Part shown: positions 7,802-16,327 of the stretch, in pieces
How positions within the stretch are numbered: position 1 is the stretch's first letter
How the letters are laid out: every line of letters starts with the position of its first letter
Source of the DNA: Bacteroidales bacterium
GTDB lineage: Bacteria; Bacteroidota; Bacteroidia; Bacteroidales; UBA932
Length of the DNA stretch: 38,019 nt
Direction: 5' to 3'
Assembly: GCA_021443515.1 (NCBI GenBank)
Contig: JABUTT010000194.1
Location: forward strand, 1 to 38,019
Notes under the pieces: model-generated
The model's database searches: none
What the model was told of the DNA's origin: nothing
The model's input: only the letters and a program-made list of their open reading frames with translations
Translations under genes and position numbers: made by a program

Positions 7802-8689
7802 TCAATTTTCCGGTGTTGATTGTTGGAATCTGCCCCCACGTTTTGCGTTCTTCTGCTCTGTAGGTTGCTTGGATTCAGGAGCGGCAGGCTTTGCGGGCTC
7901 CGTAGCTACCGGCTTGGTGGCTTCGGTTGCGGCAGGCTTTGCGGGCTCCGTAGCTACCGGCTTGGTGGTTTCGGTTGCGGCAGGCTTTGCGGGCTCCGGT
8001 GCTGCAGGTGAAGCAAACGAAGCATAGCCCGGCTTCGCCTTGGCTGCTTCTGTGGCATCACCGGCATCCTTAACAGCCAATGTATCTGCCACGGCAAGCG
8101 AATCCACGGCAAATGCAAGGGTATCGACTATTATCATCGGACCGCGGAAAATTGTGTCCCTGCCTTTCTGAGGGTCAAAGTTCCACACGCCACATCCGGT
8201 AGAATCCACATAAACCTTTATGCTGTCGCAGATTGCAAACACCTTCGATGTGTCGCTCAGACCTACTAAGAAGTAATAATGCTCCGGAGCATAGAGGTGG
8301 ATTGCCTCAAGTTTATTTTCAAGAGCCCTCTGTTTTTGGAGTTCCGCCTCATATTCTTCCAATTCGACTGTGGCGGTTTTCAGTTTGGCATCAATGATTC
8401 TGCCTGAAGCCTTGATTACCCTCGTAAAGAGTATCGGGTCGCTCATATAGTTTTCTATCGAGGTCTGATAGTCCTTTGCTGAGTAACCATATTTTTCAAG
8501 TATGCTCTCATAGACCAGGGTGGTATCGAGAAAACGTTTCGAATTGTTGTATTCCTCAGAAATAATCTGGTCTGCAATGAAAATTTCGGCATATATCTTC
8601 TTAAACGTCTTCTTTGGGATGATCTTTCCTCGAGAACATCCCGCAAGGCATATAACCGCGCACAAGAAGAGTAGAAGACTGCGTTTCAT
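7802..8689 (-). CDS. DUF4296 lipoprotein with Pro/Ala/Lys repeat tail
   Basis: A 295-aa predicted lipoprotein: signal peptide MKRSLLLFLCAVICLAGC with the lipobox Cys at residue 18. Residues about 20-110 match the DUF4296 pattern (KIYAEIFIADQII, YESILEKYGYSAKDYQTSIENYMSDP), a short helical domain common in Bacteroidota lipoproteins. The middle holds a predicted coiled region (ATVELEEYEAELQKQRALENKLEA). The C-terminal third is a low-complexity Ala/Pro/Lys/Glu/Thr linker built from a 16-residue repeat, ending in basic residues (KRGGRFQQ). Such tails often cross or contact the cell wall, but that is inference. The ATG overlaps the pheT stop by one base (TAATG), so translation is probably coupled. 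Its function is unknown. Confidence 0.85.
   Translation of the reverse strand: MKRSLLLFLCAVICLAGCSRGKIIPKKTFKKIYAEIFIADQIISEEYNNSKRFLDTTLVYESILEKYGYSAKDYQTSIENYMSDPILFTRVIKASGRIIDAKLKTATVELEEYEAELQKQRALENKLEAIHLYAPEHYYFLVGLSDTSKVFAICDSIKVYVDSTGCGVWNFDPQKGRDTIFRGPMIIVDTLAFAVDSLAVADTLAVKDAGDATEAAKAKPGYASFASPAAPEPAKPAATETTKPVATEPAKPAATEATKPVATEPAKPAAPESKQPTEQKNAKRGGRFQQSTPEN
7881..7998. repeat. 48-bp in-frame tandem repeat inside the DUF4296 gene
   Basis: Units start at 7881, 7929 and 7977. The first two 48-bp units differ at one base; the third matches for about 22 bp and then diverges. On the coding strand each unit encodes 16 residues (consensus TEPAKPAATEATKPVA). The near-identity at DNA level points to recent expansion, and the copy number may vary between strains. 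Confidence 0.9.
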
Positions 8690-11145
8690 TATCTGAGAGT
8701 TACCTTGTATTGAGCCTGAAGCGATGAAAGGATTTTGTTCATGATGGAGTCAACTTCTGCGTCAGTAAGCGTCTTTTCTGCATCCTGAAGCACGAAACTG
8801 AGGGCATACTGCTTCTTGTCGCCCGGAATTTTATCTCCTCTGTAAACATCGAAGAGACCGACGCTCTTGACAACTTTCTTGCCCGCCTTTATGGCTGCAA
8901 TGCGAAGTTCGGAGTAAGTCACACTCTCATCCACGAGAAGGGCGAGGTCACGACGAACCTCAGGGAACTTAGGGAGTTCCTTGTACTTGACAGTAGTTCT
9001 CTTGAGCAATTTGTAAAGCACAGGCCAGGAAATCTCGGCTGCCACCACAGGTTGCTTGATACCGAATCTCTTGGCAAGTTTTGGAGCGATTGTGCCGAGG
9101 GTCACAACTACGTCGCCACTGCCCGGAAGAAGGTAAGAAAGACCTTCGGCAAATATATCTTCAGGAGCTGGTTGGGTCTGAAGAAGCTGGATGTCACTTC
9201 CCAGACGGCGCAGCAGGAGTTCGACATAGCCCTTGAGTATGTAGTAATTGCTCTTGCCGTCCTCTGCAGGCAGACGCCAGGACTTTTCCGACGGGCCGCA
9301 CAGGAAGAGGCTGAAGCAGGTATGCTCCTCGTATGAAGAGTGGTCGTTGATGTCCGAGTCCGGTTTTATGGCATAGACAGAACCGTATTCAAAGGTCTTG
9401 ATGAATGGAACCTGATGGTTGAGATTGTAGGCAATGACCTCGAGTCCGCTAAAAATCAGGCTCTGGCGCATAACATTGAGGTCGCTTGAGAGAGGATTGA
9501 GAATTTTCACGCACTTCTCGGCAGGAAAAGCCTTGCAATCGGTGTAGTAGTCGCCCTTTGTGAGGGAATTGTTCATCGTTTCGTTGAAGCCGTTTGAAGC
9601 GAGGAAGTCCGAAATGATGTTGCGCACATATTCAGGCTCGGGCTTTTCGCTCGGAGTGGCATTCAGACTGGTGTGAACCGCTGAAGGAAGTTCTATGTTG
9701 TTGTAGCCGTAGATACGTAGGATTTCCTCGACCACATCACACTCCCTATATACGTCAATCATATAGGAAGGTGCGGCCACAACTGCCCCTGTTGCAGTTC
9801 TTGAGATGAACTCGTACTGAAGGTAAGTGAGAATTTTCTCTATCACATCGTGACCGATTTTCTTTCCAATGAAGGCCTCAATGCGGTCGTAATCAAGTTC
9901 AATTGTCTTCTTTGAAGGTGCATCCGGAGCATAGGCTTTTTCAAAAGAGCCGACTACCTTTGCGCCTGCATATTCCTGCATAAGAATGGCTGCACGCTTG
10001 CCTGCCCATTCGGTGACGAGTGGGTCTGCCCCCCTTTCGTAGCGGAAGGAAGCGTCAGTCTTAAGGGTGTGGAGTTTCGATGTCTTGCGAATGGTCACAG
10101 GATTGAAATATGCGCTCTCGAGGAAAATCTCGGTCGAAGCCTCGGTTGTTCCGCTCTCAAGTCCTCCGAAAACGCCTGCAAGACACATCGGCGCTTCGGC
10201 ATTGGCAATCACAAGGTCGGTGTCGTAGAGTTTTCTTGCAACGCCGTCGAGAGTAGTGAATGGTTCATCTTTAACCGCCCTTCTGACTATAACCTTGCCT
10301 CCCTTTACCTTCGATGCATCGAAAGCGTGGAGCGGCTGACCGATTTCAAAGAGAACGAAATTGGTGATATCGACTATGTTGTTGATAGGCTTGTGACCTA
10401 TGGCCTGAAGTCTTTTTGCGATGAAATCAGGCGAAGGGCCGACTTTAACGTCCTTAAGTGTTATGCCGCTGTAACGTGGAGCGTCAGCAGGCGCGAGAAC
10501 CTCAATAGGCATAGCCTTGCCCGCTCCCTCTTTGAAGGCATCGACAGAAGGGATGTTCAGCGAACAAGGTATGTCGCGAAGTTTCAGATAGGCATAGAGG
10601 TCGCGGGCAACACCGATGTGTGAGGCCGCATCCACGCGGTTGGCTGTAAGTCCGATTTCAATTATGTAATCCTCGGCAAGATGGAGATAATCCTTTGCCG
10701 CAGTGCCAGGCACAGCATCGGGTGAAAGCACCATAATTCCTGCATGGTCCGTGCCTATGCCGAGCTCATCCTCCGCGCATATCATTCCGTTTGATTCGAC
10801 GCCACGGATTTTTGAGACCTTGATTTTGAAGTCTTCGCCAAGCACAGTTCCGACAGTTGCAAGAAGCACTTTCTGTCCTGCAGCCACATTCGGAGCGCCA
10901 CAAACGACCTGAAGAGGCTCGCCACTGCCTGTGTTAAGTTTGGTTACGTGGAGGTGGTCTGAGTCAGGATGTTCGACACATTCGAGAACCTCGGCTACAA
11001 TTACGCCTTTGAGGCCACCCGGAATTTCCTCGGTTTTCTCGAGTGAATCCACTTCAAGACCGATGGAAGTAAGAGCAGCACATACCTGCTCGGGAGTAAG
11101 ATCACAGCTGATATAATCTTTCAGCCAATTGTAAGAAATGGTCAT
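8689..11145 (-). CDS. pheT: Phenylalanine--tRNA ligase beta subunit
   Basis: An 818-aa beta subunit of the heterotetrameric Phe-tRNA synthetase, of typical bacterial length. Visible parts in order: the N-terminal strand MTISYNWLKDYI; the tRNA-binding EMAP-like domain at about 40-150 (VAEVLECVEHPDSDHLHVTK, QVVCGAPNV); the B3/B4 editing domain (FVLFEIGQPLHAFDASKV, SFRYERGADP); the B5 domain (RIEAFIGKKIG); the catalytic-core-like domain (EEILRIYGYNNI); and the C-terminal anticodon-binding FDX-ACB domain (FPEVRRDLALLVDESVTY, YALSFVLQDAEKTL). The alpha subunit gene pheS is not in the window. The start overlaps the ftsY stop by four bases (ATGA) and the stop overlaps the DUF4296 start by one, consistent with coupled translation in the long run. 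Confidence 0.97.
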   Translation of the reverse strand: MTISYNWLKDYISCDLTPEQVCAALTSIGLEVDSLEKTEEIPGGLKGVIVAEVLECVEHPDSDHLHVTKLNTGSGEPLQVVCGAPNVAAGQKVLLATVGTVLGEDFKIKVSKIRGVESNGMICAEDELGIGTDHAGIMVLSPDAVPGTAAKDYLHLAEDYIIEIGLTANRVDAASHIGVARDLYAYLKLRDIPCSLNIPSVDAFKEGAGKAMPIEVLAPADAPRYSGITLKDVKVGPSPDFIAKRLQAIGHKPINNIVDITNFVLFEIGQPLHAFDASKVKGGKVIVRRAVKDEPFTTLDGVARKLYDTDLVIANAEAPMCLAGVFGGLESGTTEASTEIFLESAYFNPVTIRKTSKLHTLKTDASFRYERGADPLVTEWAGKRAAILMQEYAGAKVVGSFEKAYAPDAPSKKTIELDYDRIEAFIGKKIGHDVIEKILTYLQYEFISRTATGAVVAAPSYMIDVYRECDVVEEILRIYGYNNIELPSAVHTSLNATPSEKPEPEYVRNIISDFLASNGFNETMNNSLTKGDYYTDCKAFPAEKCVKILNPLSSDLNVMRQSLIFSGLEVIAYNLNHQVPFIKTFEYGSVYAIKPDSDINDHSSYEEHTCFSLFLCGPSEKSWRLPAEDGKSNYYILKGYVELLLRRLGSDIQLLQTQPAPEDIFAEGLSYLLPGSGDVVVTLGTIAPKLAKRFGIKQPVVAAEISWPVLYKLLKRTTVKYKELPKFPEVRRDLALLVDESVTYSELRIAAIKAGKKVVKSVGLFDVYRGDKIPGDKKQYALSFVLQDAEKTLTDAEVDSIMNKILSSLQAQYKVTLR

Positions 11146-12071
11146 GATTCCAAATCCTCTTTGTTAAACAAATTATCTATATACTCTTTTTTGTCAAATA
11201 CTTTCAAATCATCGACACCCTCACCGATTCCTATGTAGCGGATAGGTATCCTGAACTGATCCACTATACCTATCACCACGCCGCCTTTTGCGCTTCCGTC
11301 AAGTTTCGTGACAGCAAGGGAAGTGACATCAGTTGCCTTTGAAAACTCGGTTGCCTGACGAAAGGCATTCTGGCCTGTAGAGCCGTCAAGCACGAGAAGA
11401 ACTTCGTGTGGGGCCTCCGGAACAACCCTGCGCATCACGTTGCGTATCTTGGTGAGTTCGTTCATCAAATCCACACGGTTATGGAGCCTGCCCGCCGTGT
11501 CGATAAGCACGACATCCGCCTTTCTTGCAACAGCCGCGCTAACCGTGTCAAATGCCACTGAAGCAGGATCCGAGCCCATCTTGTGGGAGATGATGTCCGC
11601 TCCGCTGCGTTCAGCCCATATTGAAAGTTGGTCTATCGCTGCGGCACGGAATGTATCTGCAGCGCCTATAACCACTTTTTTGCCCTGAGAAGCAAATTTT
11701 GAAGCAAGTTTTCCTATGGTGGTAGTCTTGCCCACGCCATTCACTCCGACGACCATAATCACGTATGGTTTTGCCGTAAGTTCATAGCCCACAGGCACCT
11801 GACAGTCATCTATCTCGAGAAGTTTTCCTATCTCATCGTGAAGAAGTTCGATAAGTTCGTCAAGGTTTATGTACTTGTCTCTCTCGACTCTGTCCTCAAG
11901 GTTTTCTATTATTTTTAGAGTGGTTTCAACTCCCATATCGGTTGAAATTAGAGCCTCTTCAATGGCGTCGAGAGTCTCTTCATCGACTACGCTCTTAGCC
12001 ACAAAAGCCCTGGAAAGTTTCTCGAAGAAACTCCTCTTGGTCTGTTGAACACCTTTATCGAATAATCCCAT
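11142..12071 (-). CDS. ftsY: Signal recognition particle receptor FtsY
   Basis: A 309-aa SRP-family GTPase with an N-terminal helical bundle (N domain, about 10-90) and a G domain: G1 GVNGVGKTT (109-117), DTFRAAA, G3 DTAGRL, G4 TKLDGSAKGG and the closing GIGEGVDDL. The last element and the short basic-amphipathic start ([19 protein letters not shown]) mark it as FtsY and not Ffh, which has a C-terminal methionine-rich M domain. The long acidic A domain of Escherichia coli FtsY is absent, as is usual in this phylum. The protein receives SRP-bound ribosomes at the inner membrane for co-translational insertion. The start shares one base with the lptB stop (TAATG), and the stop overlaps pheT by four bases. 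Confidence 0.96.
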   Translation of the reverse strand: MGLFDKGVQQTKRSFFEKLSRAFVAKSVVDEETLDAIEEALISTDMGVETTLKIIENLEDRVERDKYINLDELIELLHDEIGKLLEIDDCQVPVGYELTAKPYVIMVVGVNGVGKTTTIGKLASKFASQGKKVVIGAADTFRAAAIDQLSIWAERSGADIISHKMGSDPASVAFDTVSAAVARKADVVLIDTAGRLHNRVDLMNELTKIRNVMRRVVPEAPHEVLLVLDGSTGQNAFRQATEFSKATDVTSLAVTKLDGSAKGGVVIGIVDQFRIPIRYIGIGEGVDDLKVFDKKEYIDNLFNKEDLES

Positions 12072-12808
12072 TAGTTGAATTTATTGCGTTTAAGTACGAA
12101 ATTGCTTCCGAGATACTTTGTACGTACATCAGGGTCGGCAGCGAGTTCCTCCGGAGTGCCCGCCACAAGGATGTTGCCCTCGTAAAGCAGGTAGGCGCGG
12201 TCGATGATGGCAAGGGTCTCACCCACATTGTGGTCGGTGATGATGATACCGATGTTCTTGTATTTCAATTGGGCGATAATTCTCTGAATATCCTCCACCG
12301 CAATAGGGTCAACGCCTGCGAAAGGCTCATCGAGGAGGATGAACTTAGGGTCGATGGCAAGAGCGCGCGCAATCTCGCAACGACGGCGTTCTCCACCGGA
12401 AAGCTGGATGCCGAGACTCTTGCGCACCTTGTGGAGGTTGAACTCGTCAATCAGGCTTTCAAGACGCTCCTGACGCTCCTGCTTCGGGAAGTTTGCCATT
12501 TCCATAACGGAAAGAATGTTGTCTTCGACACTCATTTTCCTGAAAACGGATGCCTCCTGTGCAAGATAACCCACACCCTTCTGCGCCCTCTTGTACATAG
12601 GGAGGTCGGTAAGTTCTTCATCGTCAAGGAAAATTTTGCCGGCATTCTGCTTGATTAGGCCGGTTATCATATAGAAGGAAGTGGTTTTGCCTGCTCCGTT
12701 AGGACCGAGGAAGCCCACGATTTCCCCCTGTTCGACTTCCATCGAAACACCTTTTACGACTGTTCTGACGCCGTATTTCTTAACGAGGTTTTCGCAACGC
12801 AGTTTCAT
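12071..12808 (-). CDS. lptB: LPS export ABC transporter ATP-binding protein LptB
   Basis: A 245-aa ABC ATPase with Walker [10 protein letters not shown] (35-43), Q-loop in [18 protein letters not shown], signature LSGGERRR, Walker [14 protein letters not shown] and H-loop ITDHN. The segment [15 protein letters not shown] and the pattern [12 protein letters not shown] are characteristic of LptB, which powers extraction of lipopolysaccharide from the inner membrane with LptF, LptG and LptC. Those partners are not in the window. It sits between dnaX and ftsY with one-base overlaps on both sides, so it is likely co-translated with them. A general branched-chain amino acid transporter ATPase is the main alternative, but no permease or binding protein is nearby. 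Confidence 0.93.
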   Translation of the reverse strand: MKLRCENLVKKYGVRTVVKGVSMEVEQGEIVGFLGPNGAGKTTSFYMITGLIKQNAGKIFLDDEELTDLPMYKRAQKGVGYLAQEASVFRKMSVEDNILSVMEMANFPKQERQERLESLIDEFNLHKVRKSLGIQLSGGERRRCEIARALAIDPKFILLDEPFAGVDPIAVEDIQRIIAQLKYKNIGIIITDHNVGETLAIIDRAYLLYEGNILVAGTPEELAADPDVRTKYLGSNFVLKRNKFN

Positions 12809-14571
12809 TATACCGTAAGTTCTAATTCATTAATTGCATATACCAGATTCTCGTTTTCTTTTGCCATGACCCTCGCCTGGTCGGAAGGCATATAGTGAAC
12901 CTCCTTCACCTCAATAGGATTCACTCCTATTTCGAATGATATCTTGAAGAATTTCAAGCTCTGACGGAAGGAATAAGTGAGTTCTTCAAGTACCTTGTCA
13001 ATTATCCAATCCTTCACGTTCTGGGCAGAAACATTAAAGTGGAACTTTATCTCTCCGTTATCAAGATGCTCGATGGATGTGGATGTTGAAGACAGGGATG
13101 CATACAGACGTGGCTTGGTCACCTCATATTGGGACACAAGAATGTGCCATGAAGCATTGATGTCTTCATCTGAAGGAATTTTTCCCTCCTCCGCCTGCGC
13201 TGCCTCCATTTGTTTTGCGGTTTCATCTATGGCCGTCTCAAGGAAAGACCTTGCCGCAGCCCTCTCCGCCCTGGTCTTGCGAACAGTTTCCGCAGGGGCT
13301 GACTCTGCTACCGGTGCAGGTTGAGGGGTCGGAGCAACAGGAGGTACTGCAACCGCCTGAGGTTCTGTTGCTGACGATGCCGGAGCCACCTGCTGAGGTG
13401 CCGAAGCGGCAGGTGCTGATGCAACAGGTGCCGCTGCAACCTGAGCTTGAGACGCCGCTGCCACCTGTCCTGCCGGGGCTTTTTCTATGAAACTGAGTTT
13501 CATGAGCGACATCTCGATATGAAGACGCTGATTGACTGCCGTGCGATAGCCCGCCTCACAAGCCGTAGTTATATCCATAGCCTTGTAGATAAATGCCAGA
13601 GAGCATTTTGAAGCCTGCTGAGCATATCTGCTTTTTATGGATTCGGGAACCTCGACAAGATTATCCGCGCCACCGACCTTCACGAGGGCAAGGTCCCTCA
13701 AATGACTCGTGATTGCATTAACAAATGCAAGGGAATTGTAGCCTTTTGATATTATCTCATCAAAACGTTTGAACACCGACACGAAGTCCCCTTTGAGAAA
13801 ATCGTCTATGGAATCGAAAGTGTAATCGTAATCTATGACATTGAGATTCTCGACAACATTCTTGTAGTGGATATCCGTGCCGCAGAATGCAACGCACTGG
13901 TCGAATATCGTAAGCGCATCCCTCATTGCTCCGTCTGCCTTTTGGGCTATTACGTGAAGGCTTTCCTCGTCAATCCTCACCCCTTCCTTAGAGGCAATCC
14001 CGCGAATGTTGGTCATTATATCCTCAATCTTTATCCTGTTGAAGTCGTAAGTCTGACAGCGGGAGAGAATGGTTGGAAGTATCTTGTGCTTTTCGGTTGT
14101 GGCAAGAATAAATATTGCGTGTGCAGGCGGTTCTTCAAGTGTCTTGAGGAAGGCATTGAAAGCAGCCTGCGACAACATGTGGACCTCGTCTATGATATAC
14201 ACGCTGTAGCGTCCGACCTGCGGAGGTATCATCACCTGCTCCATGAGGCTCTTGATGTCCTCCACGGAGTTGTTGGAAGCGGCATCAAGTTCATATATGC
14301 AATATGAGCGGTTTTCGGCAAAACTCCTGCAACTTTCGCACTCTCCGCAAGGCTCGAGATTCTCCTTTGGAGACGAGCAGTTTATCATCTTTGCAAAGAT
14401 TCGTGCGGTAGTGGTCTTGCCCACACCTCTCGGGCCGCAGAAAAGATAGGCGTGTGAGAGTTGGTTGCGAGCTATTGAGTTGCGCAAAGTCTGTGCAATG
14501 GTATCCTGGCCGAGAAGCGTCTCGAAGTTCTCCGGGCGATATTTTCTTGCTGATACGATATACTGGTCCAT
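12808..14571 (-). CDS. dnaX: DNA polymerase III subunit gamma/tau
   Basis: A 587-aa clamp-loader ATPase. It has Walker [10 protein letters not shown] (46-54), the zinc-binding cysteines C65, C75, C78 and C81 (NCSS..., PCGECESC), Walker [10 protein letters not shown], and sensor segments [16 protein letters not shown]. After the AAA core and collar domain comes an Ala/Pro/Gln-rich linker at about 365-430, then an acidic-basic helical stretch and a C-terminal domain that probably binds the replicase (tau-like). I looked at the A-run before the linker for a programmed -1 frameshift site and found no correct heptamer in frame, so only the long form is supported. A well-formed promoter lies directly upstream inside the end of the preceding gene, so dnaX can be expressed separately from the genes above it. 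Confidence 0.96.
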   Translation of the reverse strand: MDQYIVSARKYRPENFETLLGQDTIAQTLRNSIARNQLSHAYLFCGPRGVGKTTTARIFAKMINCSSPKENLEPCGECESCRSFAENRSYCIYELDAASNNSVEDIKSLMEQVMIPPQVGRYSVYIIDEVHMLSQAAFNAFLKTLEEPPAHAIFILATTEKHKILPTILSRCQTYDFNRIKIEDIMTNIRGIASKEGVRIDEESLHVIAQKADGAMRDALTIFDQCVAFCGTDIHYKNVVENLNVIDYDYTFDSIDDFLKGDFVSVFKRFDEIISKGYNSLAFVNAITSHLRDLALVKVGGADNLVEVPESIKSRYAQQASKCSLAFIYKAMDITTACEAGYRTAVNQRLHIEMSLMKLSFIEKAPAGQVAAASQAQVAAAPVASAPAASAPQQVAPASSATEPQAVAVPPVAPTPQPAPVAESAPAETVRKTRAERAAARSFLETAIDETAKQMEAAQAEEGKIPSDEDINASWHILVSQYEVTKPRLYASLSSTSTSIEHLDNGEIKFHFNVSAQNVKDWIIDKVLEELTYSFRQSLKFFKISFEIGVNPIEVKEVHYMPSDQARVMAKENENLVYAINELELTV

Positions 14572-14588
14572 AATAACAATTAAACCTA

Positions 14589-14620
14589 CAAATATAACAA
14601 TATTTGTCGATTATTGCAAT
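14589..14620 (-). promoter_or_regulatory. Bacteroides-type promoter for dnaX
   Basis: Reading the minus strand: -33 ATTG at 14620-14617, 20-bp spacer, -7 box TATATTTG at 14596-14589. The ATG of dnaX follows 18 bp downstream. The -33 element lies within the last codons of the upstream gene (stop at 14611). The -7 box overlaps one arm of a 7-bp inverted repeat, CAAATAT-AACA-ATATTTG, at 14589-14606. Confidence 0.7.
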
Positions 14621-15348
14621 GATGAAAGGATGGAGTATATCTGCAGGTAATATTCTTTCTTTGCATGGGCGTTGAAACCAGCGACGGCTTCCATGGATTC
14701 TTCGGCCGCTGAGACCTTCAAAGGAGCAAGAGACATGGCGCCACCACCTATGCCGGTAAAGTAAAGTCCGGAAATTATGGAATAGGTCGCAACACCTATG
14801 ACAAGAAGTTCACACACAAGATGTTCAACTCCCTTGAGAGGCTCTCCCGAGTAGAAATGGCCGCAGCCCGGAATTATAGAAAGAAGCATTGCGGCGATTT
14901 CGCTTCTCTGACGCAGTTTTGTATTTGAGAGTATGGTTTGGATTGTGTTGGATTCCATCTCGGGTATGATGCCAAGTGACATAGCCTCAGAGAGTTGCGC
15001 TTCGAATTCCTCATATTGTCCGGAAAGATAGCCATAGCAGAGTTTTGATATCGTCAGGGCCTTTCTGTCTCTTTCGGACAGCCCGAACATAGGAGCCCTT
15101 TTTAGCGTTTCGTAAGCCTCCTTGTTCTTGCCTTCTTTGGAATAGCACTCACTCTTTCCGAGTATGGCGACAATGCTTTCCTCGGGGGTCGGGTTATCCC
15201 ACAATGCACGCTCAAACACAGCGGCGGCTACACCCCACTGACCCGCTCCCATCAAGGCATCCGCCCTAATGAGCCACTCCCTCGTTGAGCCGAAACTAAT
15301 TGAAGATATCGTGCAGAGGAATATGGATATTAAAAAGAATCGTCGCAT
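14611..15348 (-). CDS. Exported TPR-like membrane protein with C-terminal PG-x-G motif, function unknown
   Basis: A 245-aa protein with a signal peptide (MRRFFLISIFLCTISSISFG), a helical TPR-like region at about 20-140 (WLIRADALMGAGQWGVAAAVFERALWD, ILGKSECYSKEGKNKEAYETL) and a C-terminal hydrophobic part with the motif SIIPGCGHFYSGEPLKG (about 154-170) followed by one or two membrane segments (LVCELLVIGVATYSIISGLY). The upstream neighbour has the same architecture and motif, so the two are probably diverged tandem duplicates. Its start lies 53 bp inside that neighbour in another frame; this start is kept because it gives the signal peptide. The motif resembles the PG-G-Y-G signature of TM2 and DUF5683 membrane domains. 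I know no characterised function. Confidence 0.75.
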   Translation of the reverse strand: MRRFFLISIFLCTISSISFGSTREWLIRADALMGAGQWGVAAAVFERALWDNPTPEESIVAILGKSECYSKEGKNKEAYETLKRAPMFGLSERDRKALTISKLCYGYLSGQYEEFEAQLSEAMSLGIIPEMESNTIQTILSNTKLRQRSEIAAMLLSIIPGCGHFYSGEPLKGVEHLVCELLVIGVATYSIISGLYFTGIGGGAMSLAPLKVSAAEESMEAVAGFNAHAKKEYYLQIYSILSSLQ

Positions 15349-16327
15349 TGTGTGATTCGTTTATAGCCGTGTCAATTACCGACACGGAAACATAACTTCC
15401 GTATATGTTGCCTATGTAAAAAAGGCCTGTGAGTGTTGCGAGAACTATTGTTCTCCAGTCGCCGCCTCCCCTTTTAATCCAACTTTCCGCCGTAAATCCG
15501 GCAGTTGTTCCGACTATGAGAAATGAAGACAGGCCGCTCAAAAAATCCCCTGCATACATCTTTCCCGAGCCGGGAATTATCGCCGACATTATGGCCGCGC
15601 CCACTGGAGATTTCTTCTTGTATTTAAGTTTTGCGTCATATATAGTCTCAAGAGACTTCTCATACTCCCCGAGTTCCTTATGAGTAAAGTCCGAGGAGGC
15701 GTTTTTATAGCCCTCCAAATCATTCTCGAGCAGACAGAGACCGGCTTCCTGAAGACTCTGCAATTCGACAAGTTCACTCGGAGCACGGAGAGGTTTCAAT
15801 GCCTCACGAGCCTCCTGCGTCCTTCCGAGAGTGGCAAGCGAAGCTGCGCTGTACAGTATGCTCGGGGCGTAGATTGGAGAGAGTTCGGGGACTTTTGAGA
15901 ACCAGGTTATTGCGGTGTCGAGTTGGAGCACGCTATAAGCGGCAAAACCTTTCAGAAACGAAAGAGTGTCGCTCGGAGAATACAGGTTTTCGGCAAAAAG
16001 AAGGTTCACCGCATCAGCCTTCAAGTCACTCCTAACGAGGTATTTCACGAAATTGAAATCCTCTGAAGCAGACATTGTTCCGTAATTTTCCATATCCGAC
16101 GGAACTAACGCACAGGTCGGGATAGGGTAAATCGGGTCGAAGGAAATCTTCGTTCTGTTATGTGTCATTATGACTCCACGAGAAGCGATTCTGTTCGTGG
16201 ACATTGTGTAGTCAAAGAGAGAAAATGGTCCCCTTATCGATGGGTAAGGCTTTTGAGCAGAGAGCGACAAACAAAGAAAGACCGTCATTGCGGCGGTTAT
16301 TATTCTTTTATGTTCTCCCGTCCTCAT
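15296..16327 (-). CDS. Exported TPR-like membrane protein with PG-x-G motif, paralogue of the next gene
   Basis: A 343-aa protein with an N-terminal signal peptide (IITAAMTVFLCLSLSAQ), a domain rich in Pro and Ser (about 30-90), helical repeats of TPR type at about 90-230 (TLSFLKGFAAYSVLQLDTAITWF, SILYSAASLATLGRTQEAREAL, AGLCLLENDLEGYKNAS) and a membrane part with SAIIPGSGKMYAGDFLSG, then two to three hydrophobic segments (FLIVGTTAGFTAES, VLATLTGLFYIGNIYGSYVSV). The start at 16327 lies directly next to the stop of the LolA-like gene. Shared motif, shared order of parts and adjacency argue for duplication with the 245-aa protein downstream, with which it overlaps by 53 bp. Function is unknown; an envelope role is inferred from neighbours. 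Confidence 0.75.
   Translation of the reverse strand: MRTGEHKRIITAAMTVFLCLSLSAQKPYPSIRGPFSLFDYTMSTNRIASRGVIMTHNRTKISFDPIYPIPTCALVPSDMENYGTMSASEDFNFVKYLVRSDLKADAVNLLFAENLYSPSDTLSFLKGFAAYSVLQLDTAITWFSKVPELSPIYAPSILYSAASLATLGRTQEAREALKPLRAPSELVELQSLQEAGLCLLENDLEGYKNASSDFTHKELGEYEKSLETIYDAKLKYKKKSPVGAAIMSAIIPGSGKMYAGDFLSGLSSFLIVGTTAGFTAESWIKRGGGDWRTIVLATLTGLFYIGNIYGSYVSVSVIDTAINESHNATILFNIHIPLHDIFN

Noticed and set aside
10069-10623. 184-aa plus-strand frame
   Set aside because: Lies wholly inside pheT on the opposite strand, with no recognisable features.
13480-13495. A-run in dnaX as a programmed frameshift site for a gamma form
   Set aside because: The run is GAAAAAG, read as GAA AAA GCC; it does not form the X-XXY-YYZ heptamer in the zero frame and no supporting stem was evident.
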